Source: Echinostoma caproni (taxonomy: Eukaryota > Platyhelminthes > Trematoda > Plagiorchiida > Echinostomatidae). From it: a stretch of 64,000 bases of DNA. The notes beneath the pieces were generated by a model. The model was not told the DNA's origin. It was given only the letters and a program-made list of their open reading frames with translations, and ran no database searches. Location: the NCBI GenBank assembly GCA_900618425.1, contig UZAN01040520.1:1-64000 (forward strand), read 5' to 3'. Positions 49,701-61,549 of this stretch are shown here, one piece after another (positions within the stretch are counted from its first letter, which is position 1; each line of letters starts with the position of its first letter). The position numbers were made by a program, and so were the translations under genes.

Positions 49701-51810
49701 TGGTTGTTCAATGCAGCTCACCCACGAAATAGACAACATGATAAGTTGCCGGTGTTAGCATATCTTCTACGTTGTGAGTCCATTCTCCGCGATGCAATCA
49801 GGAAGAAATTCTGCAAATCAAATGGTGTCATAACAAGTATACGGCATCTAAAACTTTGTTGACGTTTCTTCACACCCGGTCTATTGTAATCTCGTTTCAC
49901 CACCCTACCTTCAACTTCTTTCTTTCAAATTGTGCAACGTGATAGCATCGTAAGTTAGAACACCATACGTGGTCTCTGCCTGTGTGTTGTACGGAGTGTG
50001 CTCTGCTAGACAAGGTACGAGACAGACCAATTCTGGTAGTGCATTTCAATGACAAATTGGAGGTTCACAAAATTGAAAATTAGACTTTTCTACAATTTAT
50101 CCTAATAGCAATGCTCAAATCGTTTATCCTGGGTTATCAGCTGGATAATTGATTGACGATAAAGAGCAATGACGGAAAATATTTGGAAGAAAATAGAAGT
50201 TAATTTTTCATTGTTGCAGTTGATGAATCCCCTGGAATGCGAAAAATGTTTTCCCTTCAAAATGTAACGCAAAAGTAATATGAACCACAAAGTAATCTAT
50301 GCTTGACAAAGAGAACTTCTTCAAGTGGACCATTATGAGACCAAATAGGTCAGTAAATGGGAACGACACTGCGGAGATCTGAGTATTTTGTTTTTTCTCC
50401 CCCATCGTTCTTCTAAATCCCCCCGTTTTCTTCCGGAATACAAACTAAAATCCAGAAGACGGTCCCCCAGTTCAAAATAAGGTACAAAACCGTGTTTGTA
50501 AGTAACTGATATTTGAGTCTTTCATCTCAGTCATAACTACTACAGTGGTATAAGGACATTTGTGGCGCATGAGAAAAACGTGTGATAGGCATACACTAAC
50601 CATAATTTGCAAATAAAATACCATTGATATGAAAAAAAACAATAAAAAATGATAATAAACGTTCATATAGTTTGATTAAATCATCAAGGAGAATAGTTGA
50701 GACTTTAATTTTGCCCTCAAAACAATTTGAAATTTACTTATTTTTGAACAAGTAAAGTACCTTTCCATAAACAAACTGTTTCACCTGCCTCGATCATTCA
50801 AAAATGAAACTCATTTACAAATGCCATATATGCATTCCTGCTTCTGTTTAATCAGTAAACACATTTAGACAAAAAAATTTGATGTTTTCCTTCGCAAAAC
50901 GAAATATGGATGAACTTTGAGAAACTGACACAGGAAAAATCTCCATTCTGATGTTGAATGAAAATTTGGATCACGAAAGGCAGAAATTACTAAATCTAAT
51001 CATGCTTTCAATCTAGTACTGGAGTTCCATAGAGCAGCTAAATACTGATGCTAAATTATTCTTGCATTTATAGCTCTTAGATCATCCGTTTTACATCCAA
51101 ATCCACGATTGCATCAATAATTTCAAAAGATCAAGCATTCACCAGCGTGATATTATTTAAAATGTCTACCTACAAAAGAAGTAGATAGCAGCCCACTAGT
51201 TTGTATCCAAATGTACTTGACTGCTGGGTTTCGCAAAAACGCAGCGAATTGTTTCATCCACTTCCAGGAAGCCGATATTTAAAAAAATATTCTTTGTTGA
51301 AATTTGTTGGTACATAATTCGTTTCAATTCATCCATGCCGTATCAAAATCGTTTTCTATATTCTAATTTCATTTTGAATGTTAACAAGGACATGTGATCA
51401 AAATTCAGTGTGGTTTACGCACGATAAGCTGTAAGTAACTCAATGCTTCCGATTCTACATCTTTGCGATAAAAGTGCAACCCATGCCAACCCATGCAACA
51501 TTTCATTGGAACCTGACGCAACACCTAAACAGAAAGAGGCTCAAGAGAAAAAGCGTCTTTCTTAAAACTATCCTCGAATAACCAAAAAGAACCTGAATAG
51601 AAAGGGCTAAACTGAATAAAAGCTGTCAGCAACTTTTTCATGATTCAGTTATATCTTTGTGTGCTGATTTCACTTCCATCTTACTACTCTCTAGTTGTAT
51701 GTGCAATCTCCGGCTATTAACGGAACATTCGTTTTTTAAGGGTAACACCAGTTTCTTTGGAGCGAACCTCTCTGTCTGCTCCAGACGCAGAGTCTACAAA
51801 TGGATATTTG
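46700..51810. other. Unassigned AT-rich block
   Basis: No gene or repeat recognised over about 5 kb. The 13-base word recurs at 48393-48405, here within the imperfect palindrome TACTACTCATAAGTAGTA. Confidence 0.45.
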
Positions 51811-51811
51811 G

Positions 51812-51920
51812 CAGATTTGATTTTTGTATGACGATTGTAAAACGTTCAGTAGCCTCGGTGGGATTCGAACCCACGCATGGACGCCGCCTACGCTTCGTAC
51901 GCGCACGCTCCACCAGCTGT
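51812..51920 (-). repeat. SINE-A copy 2 (inverted partner)
   Basis: On the - strand CAGCTGGTGGAGCGTGCGCG, then GCGGCGTCCATGCGTGGG, TTCGAATCCCACCGAGGC, TACTGAACGTTTTACAATCG and CATACA. The T-arm is intact (GTGGG/CCCAC with TTCGAAT loop). The 3' CGAGGC can pair with the 5' GCCTCG seen at the head of copy 3. Bases before the D-arm are missing, so this copy lost its first dozen or so positions. It lies head to head with copy 3. Confidence 0.85.
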
Positions 51921-52060
51921 GAAAAGATCAGTGCTATCGGTGTGGCCTCGTGGCTCATCTGGTAGAGTGTGCATGTACAATCACGTAAGCGGCGTCCGTG
52001 CGTGGGTTCGGATCTTATCGAAACAACTGAACTTTTCGCGATCGCCATACAGAGCCTACA
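51921..52060 (+). repeat. SINE-A copy 3
   Basis: It starts GAAAAGATCAGTGCTATCGG, as does copy 1 with a few changes. The tRNA-like part follows: GCCTCGTGGCTCATCTGGTA with the A box (51950-51961), then GCGGCGTCCGTGCGTGGGTT and a B box with two changes (52004-52015). The tail AACTGAACTTTTCGCGATCG and CATACA matches the other copies. Position, orientation and shared tail establish it as the same family as copies 1 and 2. Confidence 0.85.
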
Positions 52061-52064
52061 GTCT

Positions 52065-54030
52065 TGTGAGCTGGTAGAGATAGCATGTAAAACGGTTATA
52101 AGTGAAAAACCACTGAAGGACTTCTGTTTAGATCCCATCAAATATATCAGTCTTATTTATTCCCCCGTAGTCAGATATTTAATCGTGTTGTCGCACTCCA
52201 AACACCAACACTGTCGGGCCACCTAAGTTGACAGGCAGCGCAATGTCATACATTTGCACTGTCATTCCGAGGGGGATACTTGAATGCACCAAGCAGAAAA
52301 ATCACGACCGAATGCATGTCAGTTCACGGTTACAGAAGCGGTAAACTTTACACTGGAAAGATTTATGAACTAAAATGCTCTTTGATGGATTGCAATGAAT
52401 ACATTGCAAAACACTTGCACCATCAAGACAGTGAAGAAACATTTGTGATACTAACCATCATGGACATATTACAAACATTCGTTTCCAGAAATTGTGTTAA
52501 GTTTTATATCCTGAACCCCTAGCGTTTATAGAATTTATTTTCACTTTTAAGAACCATCCTACTCACGTACATCACTCCATGGATGGAACGAAATGAAAAG
52601 ATCAATAATTCAATTCTGTTTTGAGAGATAAAAGTTACGGCATGCTGTTATACATGACTGGAAGACATATCGCATATTTTTCATATAACCATGAGCACGC
52701 TTCCCAGTTCCCAATCGATACTATTCCAAAATCTTGTGTTTGTGAGAGCATACCACATTGGCAATGTAAAATTTTTGGGTTCGAATTCAAACAAAAGTGA
52801 TTCTTATTCATTTCACATTAATAACTTACAATGCCCAACATTGAAGACACCTCGAAGTATGTATTCTCAATCGCTGCGACACTAACAGGAAGGTTAGGTT
52901 TCATCATGTTTGACGCATGGATTTCTCCTCAAAATATAGTCTATTACGGCTGATAACCAAGCAACTGGAGCTATCGGAGGAGACAACATCGAAAACCCCT
53001 ATCCTTGGACAAAAAATTGGTAGGAAGCAAATATTTTCAAGAAGTGGAACACTTGTCCAAATTTTGCACAATACATATAAACAAACAAGTTATTATAGCT
53101 AAAGTGCACGTGGTTGGTTCGTGTAAAAATTAGAAGGAACGGTGTGTGACATTGAAGCAGAAGGAAAGACGCGCTGAAGAAAGGCGCGTTTGGCGAGCTT
53201 AAGTTCGGTCGAGGTTGCATCACTGAGATGAGATTACTTAGCACAAACTGCAGGGCTCAAGAAAAGCAAAATCACACTTATGTGGTGCCCACATTCGTGA
53301 ATTGAACATTGCGATAAGGATCTGTTTAATATGGATTTTAATATCACAGCTAAGGTAAAGACACTTCCTGTGAGTATCTACAAAGATAAATTGTCCGCTA
53401 GTGGTTGGTTTGGTTGATTTGAAAAGAGATCGGATTCAGAAAGTTCAACATCATAAAAAGCCTAGAAATGAATGTACATGACGGTATGAATGCACTGTGC
53501 AATTCGTCGCCCTCAATCTCTACAGAATATCAATCTTGTCCACATACTACGAGGATACGTTTCCATTGATGCTACATTCATCCATCAACCACTCCAGATT
53601 TTGTTTTACGAATGGCAGATTCAGACGGTTGACTCTCTTCTTGGTCAGATCAGTGTAACATGTGGTACGTATGCAATATCTAGCTTTGTAAGCAAGCTCA
53701 TTTTGTTTTAAAGACTTTAACAATGATATTTTTTCTATCGTTATGGAGTAACACTCTTTGTAGAGCAATGTGTGTTAAATACAAATAAGGACCTTATGTT
53801 AAATAGTGACCCAACTAGATGTAAAGATTAAAAATGAAGCCGTAGAAAATGTGTGCTTGATAGCCGTTTTAGAATATTAGTTTTCGCATTTAACTCCCAA
53901 TTAATTGTGAGTAGTGTTGTGGGATAATTGATATTGACTTCACGCACATTCCTCAGCTCTTCCAATCAACCATACACTCGGAAGCACTAAACTAGAGTTT
54001 CGCTCTTATTGAAGCTCATCATTAGTACAT
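52065..54030. other. Unassigned AT-rich block
   Basis: Nothing recognised. Open stretches at 52280-52522 and 53490-53711 (+) show no motif. Confidence 0.45.
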
Positions 54031-54033
54031 ATC

Positions 54034-54103
54034 CACCCGTCCGGGATTTGACTCCGGAGCCATTGCATGGAAGGCGTGTATAATGCCACTGTACCAAAGT
54101 GCT
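54034..54103 (-). pseudogene. tRNA-Gly(UCC)-like pseudogene
   Basis: On the - strand TTTGGTACAGTGGCATTATA is a good D-arm with A box. CGCCTTCCATGC places TCC as the anticodon in a seven-base loop. TCCGGAGTCAAATCCCGGA gives a T-arm whose last pair is broken. The wording follows eukaryotic tRNA-Gly(UCC) closely. The acceptor ends do not pair properly and the outer pairs of the anticodon stem are lost, so a working gene is unlikely. It could also be the head of a tRNA-Gly-derived SINE. Confidence 0.5.
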
Positions 54104-54550
54104 GAACGGAACTGCCAATTCGTATTTGTTCAGGTGTCGCCTTCAGAGATGGTCAGTAAGTTAAATTTGGCCCTATAGTAGCGAAGGGAGACACAACTGA
54201 CTATCTGTTAACTCCAACCGAAAGCTTCCCACTGAGACAAATCTTCCACGCAGGTGACGGGATAACTGGCCACAAACCTACTAGGCTGATTTGATGATTC
54301 GCAGAATTCTGACCTGCTTTGATTGAACTAATCCATGATACGAAGTAAAAAGGCATTTGCGGTCTATTACCTATAAGTTGTGGGTGAATTATGGTCACTA
54401 GAGATATAGAATGATCATAGTTGGTGATTAACTTAACTCTAGTCAAATCGTTCCCAGTCAGAGAAAAGTATGAATCAGACGGCCCAAGATGGGTGAAGGC
54501 ATTAGGGTTAGCATAATACGTTTGGAAAATCGAAGATAATGTGACGCTAC
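54104..54550. other. Unassigned sequence
   Basis: The - strand remains open across most of this stretch (154 codons, 54665 to 54201), but I recognise no domain. See the adjacent exon candidate. Confidence 0.4.
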
Positions 54551-54554
54551 TTAC

Positions 54555-54615
54555 ACTATCTTCCAGGGCTTTGTTAGACTGATTGACAACATTTATTTGT
54601 CTATCTACTTGTAAA
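54555..54615 (-). CDS. Candidate 61-nt micro-exon
   Basis: On the - strand an acceptor TTTTACCTACTTTCAG (ending 54616) and a perfect donor GTAAGT (starting 54554) enclose 61 bases. These are open in the frame reading LQVDRQINVVNQSNKALEDS. Both splice sites are unusually good for so short an interval. Micro-exon genes are known in schistosomes, but nothing here links it to one. The product is unknown. Confidence 0.25.
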
Positions 54616-54669
54616 CTGAAAGTAGGTAAAATCGGAATGACAAAATATTTGACGAACTCGTGCAATTCG

Positions 54670-57600
54670 GACTATTTACGTATAGTAACAGTAACCTAGT
54701 AGGAATTTATTGCTTATTTCAACCACTGAACTGAAAATAAATTGGCTCTTTTCCAACAGATGTGAGCGGCCGATCACTACAGAAATATCACAGATTTGTT
54801 ATACGTTGTTTAAAGATGATATTTACTTTCTATTTAGTACTGCACTGTTTCCATTTGGACTGCAATTGTCACCAATCTCAGTGAAGCACAAAACGTTCAC
54901 TTATGTTGAAAAGCACTTAACTTTGAAGATGGCTCAGAGTTCCTTTGGAAGATTACGTAAAACCTCTCTACAAGTGTGTCTGATTAATTTCACTGAATTT
55001 TTATATGAAAAAAATACGGAAAGAGATCATTCTGAACTGTTTAGTGCTGCCTGAAATTCCAAATGATGTTACGTGTTACCCGTATACAAAAGACGCCTGC
55101 TGGTACCCTGATTCAACCAACGTAAATCAGTTCACAGATTACACATAAACATCTTCACATGCCGATCGACGTAAACAGTCAGAAAGATATGCCCAGGTCA
55201 TGTACGCCAGTATGTTATGAATGCACACGCAATAGACAGCGGATTACATCAAAGGTCATCGGGTGAGAGCGGCGCTTGTTGATTTGTGTTGGGATTCCAA
55301 TGGATTCCTTGTTTGGCACTTCAGTTGTTACATGATGACTCATGGATTTATTTTGATGCCTTCGAAATGTCATGCATTCCGACTGCTTTTTTCACATTGA
55401 TTACAAAAGCTAGCTCCAAAGCATCGGGGGTTGGTGGGTGGAATGACACACAACTTCGTTATTATTCTTCTTGCTGTGCGGATATTGGTACCGATATGTC
55501 ACGTCTGATGTGCGGCAATAGCGTATTCAATCCCGTACATAAGTCTTGGAACACTAAAAATTGGGAGGAAAAAATATGATAAAAGACAGGGTGTTGCACG
55601 AGTTTGATCAATACCTGTATTGTTTCACGATACGTATGTAAACTAAATTCTTCTGGTGAAAAAGTAGGGTGATAAGCTTTATCCTCTGCCGAGGCCAGTA
55701 AAAACTTGACTCTTTCAGAATTATGCCGATGTGGCGTGCAACCAACTGCTGATATGTGTGTCAATACCTAGGCCTCATCATATAAGAAAATGTTCAATTA
55801 CAAAATGTTCGTTTTCTGTAAGGTGAACGCACAAGTATTTCCCTAATCTAAGTTTTTTTACTATAGTCATAATACTTACTCAAATACATACAACTCAATC
55901 ATGTTGAAATGTGAATAGAGATACCTCAGTCCGAGGTACATGAAACATTGGAAAAAGTGTTAGATAATACTCAGTACTGTAGTAAAGCTCGGACCCGTTT
56001 GAGAAAAGAGACTTTCTTGATCGACGATTAACTCCAATTAGGTGAAGCAGGGTTGCAGGGAAATTAAGAAAATAAAATGATAGTTACAGTATTCCGCCAC
56101 CCCCAAGATTCTAAAAAGGCGACCTAAATTTCGCGGATCCTGGAGTTAAATTACATGAGTACTGACGGAATCATTGATATACATTTAGCCAGTGTTCTAC
56201 CATACCAACTGCATGATTCATGTCAACGAAATAAAAGGCTGATCGATTTTGTGAGCAAAACGCCTTATTTAAATATCTTTAAACCCATCTTTACCAATCA
56301 CATAGTTATGTATAAACTGTATTATTCCTTTTGGCTTGGCAATTTTGAGATAACTTATACATAGGTAAATTAATTTCACTGATATCAATCAACCAAATGA
56401 GCTTGCAGAATTTACAGTCCCTATATTCATATATGATATCCCAATTATCATGCTTTTCCGAGGAACAGGATCCATTTCGTTTAACACAACACAAGAAGTG
56501 GTTCTTTAATGAGAGTGGCAGGATATAATTTATGGGTAAGGAAACTTAAAACTTAGTTTTGTCTGAGGGGTTTACCGATTTTTACTGAACGTCACTTAGA
56601 CTCCAGTCTCACTCTCAATCCTCATTTCAACGAGTTAAACATCCACAGGGGAGGTAGATATGGGACTAGAGCGTCTTTATTAATCTGTTCTGGACTCAAA
56701 CTCCAATCGCACAGCACAAAATTCCCATATGTTGCCACTAGCTCTACCGGGAATGACCAGCATCACCAATGTGAATAAAGCTCTTAGGAAATTGTACTTC
56801 CACTAAAATTCATACACATACCTTACTTTCACAATTTGGATTGTTTGTTCCTTTCAATGGAATCACCGTTAAGTGAAACAAATGAAGCGGAATTTTTGAA
56901 TAAATTGTCATTGAAAATAGTGCTAACGCGATTTCGAAAGGAGTATTCAAAGGCATTTTGGAGAACCAATCAATATGAGCAAAATTTGAGCAAGGAAACG
57001 GCTATCAGAATTCTATTAACAGGGTCAAGTCTAACCAACCAAGCAAATTGCTTAACTCAATGCGCTTTATGGATACAAATAATTAATTAGAAAATTTAGA
57101 CATTTTCAAATAGTGTTACCGTTAGGGTATCAGTTGTCCGGGCCAACGATTGTCGCTTACCATTTGGGCAAACAAAAGTAGATTGTAAAACACTTTGATC
57201 GAGCATGGTTCTCCGAAAAAACCCCAGAAAACTGCGTTAGTCCCTTCAGATCGATGTTTGATCGGCTGAGATTGCAGCAATAGAATGTGAGCCATACAGA
57301 ATGTGCCCTCTTTTTTCTCCTAAGAACAAAATGGAATACTTTGAAGCTGGATTTTTGAAAACACGCTTCTTTGCTATTTTGCATTCATCTGAATAGTCGC
57401 TTCTGAAGTCACCTTCACACAAGTTGATACACAAAACGGCTCAAGGAATGATGTTGGGTCTTCAATGACACTCTGTATGTTTTCAAATTATTACTGCTTG
57501 TAGACAATTTGTGCTATCACATGAGATGCGAGAACATTAAGGATTGTGGTTACCAAGTCATCTATCTGTTTTCTAAACAACTGGCAGCAGAGATGTACCT

Positions 57601-58680
57601 ATTGGTTATGGTAATTGTTTTCCTTGTTCTCTATGCTAAAACATTATCAAATTTAAACAATCATTAAGATTATTTGTTTAGAAACATCCGCAAAACAATC
57701 TAAAGCTATTTGCAGAAGCATGCAAAGGAACGTTCAAATTCATTAGCGGGTGACTTCAGCATCCCTCTTGTCTCTGCACCAAGAAATATTTATGATTTAC
57801 AATAACTATAATGAGAAGCAGTTCCGCTTGTGGAACGAATAAACAAGGAGGTAAATGTCTTGCTTCCACAGTTGCAATAATGAGCGTTTGTTTGCTTTTC
57901 GAGAGAAACTGAACGTTTTTCCATCGGCACCTACTGCGATGGGATCGCCAATCAGTCTGTCGTTGTTAGCAGTCCATTGCAGTGATTCAACTACTGAGGC
58001 ATATTGCATTTGAAATAAAATAAATATAAACTGATTTGAAACAATTAATTTATTCTTTGGTTAATCTCTAGGCTAAGGTTTATCACAAATCTACTGGTCT
58101 TTTCGTCGTAACTTGAAAAATTCTGAATAGTATAATGCTATACTCAATGAAAGTAGGTTACACTACATATACAGCAATTATTTCTGTGGAAAAGAAACAC
58201 ACAATGCTGAAAGCAGTTGTATCCAGACGGAAATAATTTGATCCGGGCTTGAATGGAAATAAACAATGACGAGTAAAGTCTATGCAACCCTGTAAAAACC
58301 AGCAGTTGCATATGAACGAATAAATATCATTCAAAAATAAACCGTTGATAAACAGCACTTCTTAAGTACTCGTCAAATTTGGACATTCAACTATGTCTGT
58401 TATTGACAAGTGGGGTGTGTTGGTCGATAAATAAGTGTAGTCTGAGATTTAAGAGAGTCAGATATGGGGCCGTACTGAAAGTCCATTAAATGATTTACTN
58501 GGTTATTCAATTCTTCAGTACTACTCTCAGTCTCTAGTTTTTAGGCAGACACTGTATGATTCTCCTCTTTCTTCTTGGCAATTCCGTGACCAGCCCATGA
58601 TTGTCAGTCTTTAAAATTTACCGTCACAAATATTTTGACCCCAAATCCTGATATCGTTAAAGCTAATCGTCCCTACTGTT
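54670..58680. other. Unassigned AT-rich block
   Basis: Open stretches at 54710-55054 (+), 55286-55579 (+) and 55462-55764 (-) have no motif I recognise. One undetermined base is at 58500. No repeats noted. Confidence 0.45.
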
Positions 58681-58690
58681 CAATTTTCAG

Positions 58691-58915
58691 AATCGGCGTT
58701 CTTTCGTCCATCATCAAACTCTCAGTATTAACTATCGTTGTTATTCTTAAACATTGTGTTAGGTATAACATTTACTCGACCGCACGTTTTGGCAATACTT
58801 TTAGGCACTCTGATGCTTCTTTTGCACTTGGTCAACCCGTGGGCAACGGACATCATGTAGGCAAAATCGCTTTACAGTCAAAGCAAATCTGGTTCTGTTT
58901 TGGCACGAGAATTCG
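58691..58915 (+). CDS. Candidate 225-nt exon with hydrophobic segment
   Basis: The acceptor CCTACTGTTCAATTTTCAG ends at 58690 and a donor-like GTATGT starts at 58916. The 225 bases between (75 codons) are open in one frame. The translation begins IGVLSSIIKLSVLTIVVILK, a hydrophobic run long enough for a membrane helix, and ends near QIWFCFGTRIR. I recognise no family. Chance remains quite possible in AT-rich DNA, where hydrophobic codons are frequent. Confidence 0.22.
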
Positions 58916-58924
58916 GTATGTATA

Positions 58925-59890
58925 TCCATTAGCCAGAGTGCCTCATGTAGCCGACATTATTTATTATTTTGCAATGTTAGGTAAACAACGAATTGCTTAC
59001 TCTTTTTTCCATAATTTTTAAAACACTATATTCTTTTCCTGGGAAAGAACGGCTGTAAATTCCACTGTTAATTTTCGATTTCAATTTTACGACACTTTTG
59101 ATGGTAGTTGCTTGTCCGTTTCGGTAAATCGCATAAATGTGACTAGTTGTAACCCGATGGATCATGTTTAATATCAACAATATTGCTGTATTATTTATTT
59201 ATCTTCAGTCAATCATGTGTTTTGTAAGGAATGCTTACAGCATATCGATTTTGTTAGAAGAGGCATCAGGGAAGCCCATCTTGTAAATACAATAAACCAT
59301 CAGATAATGAAAAGTGAAGGAACATGCAATATCTCACTCTGAATAATATAAATCATGCCTTGTTCCCAACTTTGCACCGAGACACAAGCCGCCACCTGCT
59401 TAAGTCTAGAACATATTATTATCTATTTCTAAAACAGAATGATGTATGCACATGCTCATTGTAGGCTGTATACTCAATTCATCTGGTTAAGTGAACCGTT
59501 TACAAATTGGATACAGAATAATTCAGCTGGTTTACATCAATCGGGTCTAATTGTTGTCCTTCAATTTAAGTGCTTACATCAGTCACATACAAGTGATATG
59601 ATTTTATTCACAGAATTCCGGTTAAATGATGCACAAACCGTAGGGCTTCTTTGTTAAAAACACGTGTATATTCCATTGATGCGCTTGAAATTCACTTCAG
59701 TTCATATTTCTCTATGAGCCGGAATTGTTCACGGTTTTTGATTTATCGTCTGGATTTCATTATCATGCCAAATTGTTAGAACGGAATCATTTTTAAAACA
59801 TACTTAGAAATATCTATCCTAATAACTTTGTAAATTGGTGATGTTCTCAAAATCTCATTAAAGAAACTCAAAACGCTTCTTTTTTCCAGC
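58925..59890. other. Unassigned AT-rich sequence
   Basis: No feature recognised. Confidence 0.45.
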
Positions 59891-59894
59891 CCCA

Positions 59895-60260
59895 GATTTG
59901 AGACACTGGATCCCTTCTATCCATTGCATTAAAAGACGTGTACTTGAAAACTTCTGTTTCAATAAACCAAAACTACCTCTCCTATAAACACAATACGTCA
60001 AAAAGAACTCCTAAAGAAAACGTTATTACGAAACGGCTACTCACAAAGATTCACTAGTAAACACAGTAGGTCATCTCAAAGCGGTAATCCATCTTCAACT
60101 GTATCAAATAACTCTGTTTATGTCAAGATATAGCTTTCAAACGCGATGAACTTTTAACTGATGCACGCCGAACGTCAAGATCAGCTCTGAAGCGCATCGT
60201 TCCAAATGCGCAAATTAGACTTATAGCTTGGACCTATGCAGTACCGAACAAACAATCAAG
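59895..60260 (+). mobile_element. Second PLE remnant: RT thumb/connector fragment
   Basis: The + strand reads KELLKKTLLRNGYSQRFTSK (about 59998-60057) and, after one frame change, FKRDELLTDARRTSRSALKR then NAQIRLIAWTYAVPN (to about 60249). Penelope-like RTs have an L...NGYP..F block followed by a PFKGD-type strand, an RRL...AL helix and a hydrophobic strand before the endonuclease. The order and spacing fit. The same region of the 3.3-5.4 kb PLE reads IPFNDVSHRESL, clearly divergent, so this is another subfamily. No RT palm precedes it and no GIY-YIG domain follows that I can see. Confidence 0.5.
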
Positions 60261-61380
60261 TATAACAACAAATGGTCGAACATAATGCAAAGTGGTTTAT
60301 GAAGTCCATGCCACTACCCACAATCCAGAGTCCCATTCTGGGTCGTCCACTGTAAAAAGACTTCGCAACAACCAAGGATTTTATTGATCCCATCGTCTCC
60401 TTCAAACTAAAATTACGTAACTGCAGTGTATCACTTCCGGTAATTATTGAGGTGTAGTCAATCCGGTTGCATCATCCCGCTTTTCGCGCCAAGAAATTCT
60501 TGACATAATCAGTTCATTTGCCGCAGAGCTGACCTTTTGTTTCGAATTGTAATAGATGTTATCTATTTGAACATCACGATTCGTTAGGATTTTTCAATGC
60601 CTGTTTAATTATTCTGATCAATGCATACAAGTGAGATATCTTTTTTCTTAATGGGAAATCAATAACTGAAAAGGTAGCTGAAATATAGGAAAAAATGGTT
60701 ACATGACCAAATATCCTGACTGTTTAACACGATCGTCGTGTTAAACCTTTTCAGTGAATCATCCTCGTTGCTGCTTACCGGTTTACTTTATATAGGCTTC
60801 TAGTTAGGACCTCTTAAACGTCACTTAAACACGCCGAATGAGATGCGCCGTCAACGATACATGAAAAGCAAAACTAAGCAATGTCGACCCTTCCAACCTA
60901 TCAAATGTGTACGTTTGTCTACGGCGACCGTAGTTCAGCAGCATTGACAGAAAAGATGTGATTGGCGTAATGCCAGAATACTCATAGCACGCTTAGCGAC
61001 ACCGATGCAAAACATGCATGACTTATGTTAACGTTTTCACGAGCTCTGAAACATCATCGTGTCTCCTCGGGTTGGCGATCTTATTCACATGTGGCACGAG
61101 AGGGTGAATGTCCTGAGTTAAGCACGCAATCGAGACGTACCGGTACGTTCACAAAGGTGAATCGGATATGCTGTTTATGAGTTGTGTAACTCAATCCAGA
61201 TGGAGACTCTGACTTGACCATAAACGGGAACACGAAAGCTACACGCAAATACCGGTTGTGCCAGTTCACCTTGAAGATAACACCGTAACGGCAGAAATAA
61301 TGAAAGTCAATGGTAATCTTTGTTTTTCGCATTGCAATACTCCCATAAGTTTTGTGACTGTAACCGATAGCACAAAAAAG
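60260..61380. other. Unassigned sequence after the PLE fragment
   Basis: Some of it may be further decayed PLE, but I could not match it. A short palindrome AACACGATCGTCGTGTT occurs near 60726-60742. Confidence 0.4.
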
Positions 61381-61382
61381 AT

Positions 61383-61542
61383 GTTTAACAAAGAACACAA
61401 CGGTACAAGCGAGCATGATCTAATTCCCAAATCATTTCGCTGCATCTCAACTGGTGCTTACTGCAAAATACAAATCAGATGCAGTGAAATAATTCCGGAA
61501 TTAAATCGTGCTCACTTACAGTGTTGTGTTCTTTGTTCAAGC
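61383..61542. repeat. Foldback (inverted) repeat
   Basis: The arm at 61383-61447 and the arm at 61477-61542 are imperfect reverse complements (roughly four of five bases match by eye) around a spacer of about 29 bases. AACAAAGAACACAAC near the outer end and CTGCATCT near the inner end are exact. Both strands of the arms therefore read near-identical peptides. It could be a small foldback transposon, the result of an inverted duplication, or a structured RNA. Confidence 0.75.
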
Positions 61543-61549
61543 TGATTTC

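Noticed and set aside
51794..52141. A 115-codon minus-strand open frame and overlapping plus-strand frames with a repeated GRRLR-like peptide
   Set aside because: The repeated peptides are translations of the two inverted SINE-A copies.
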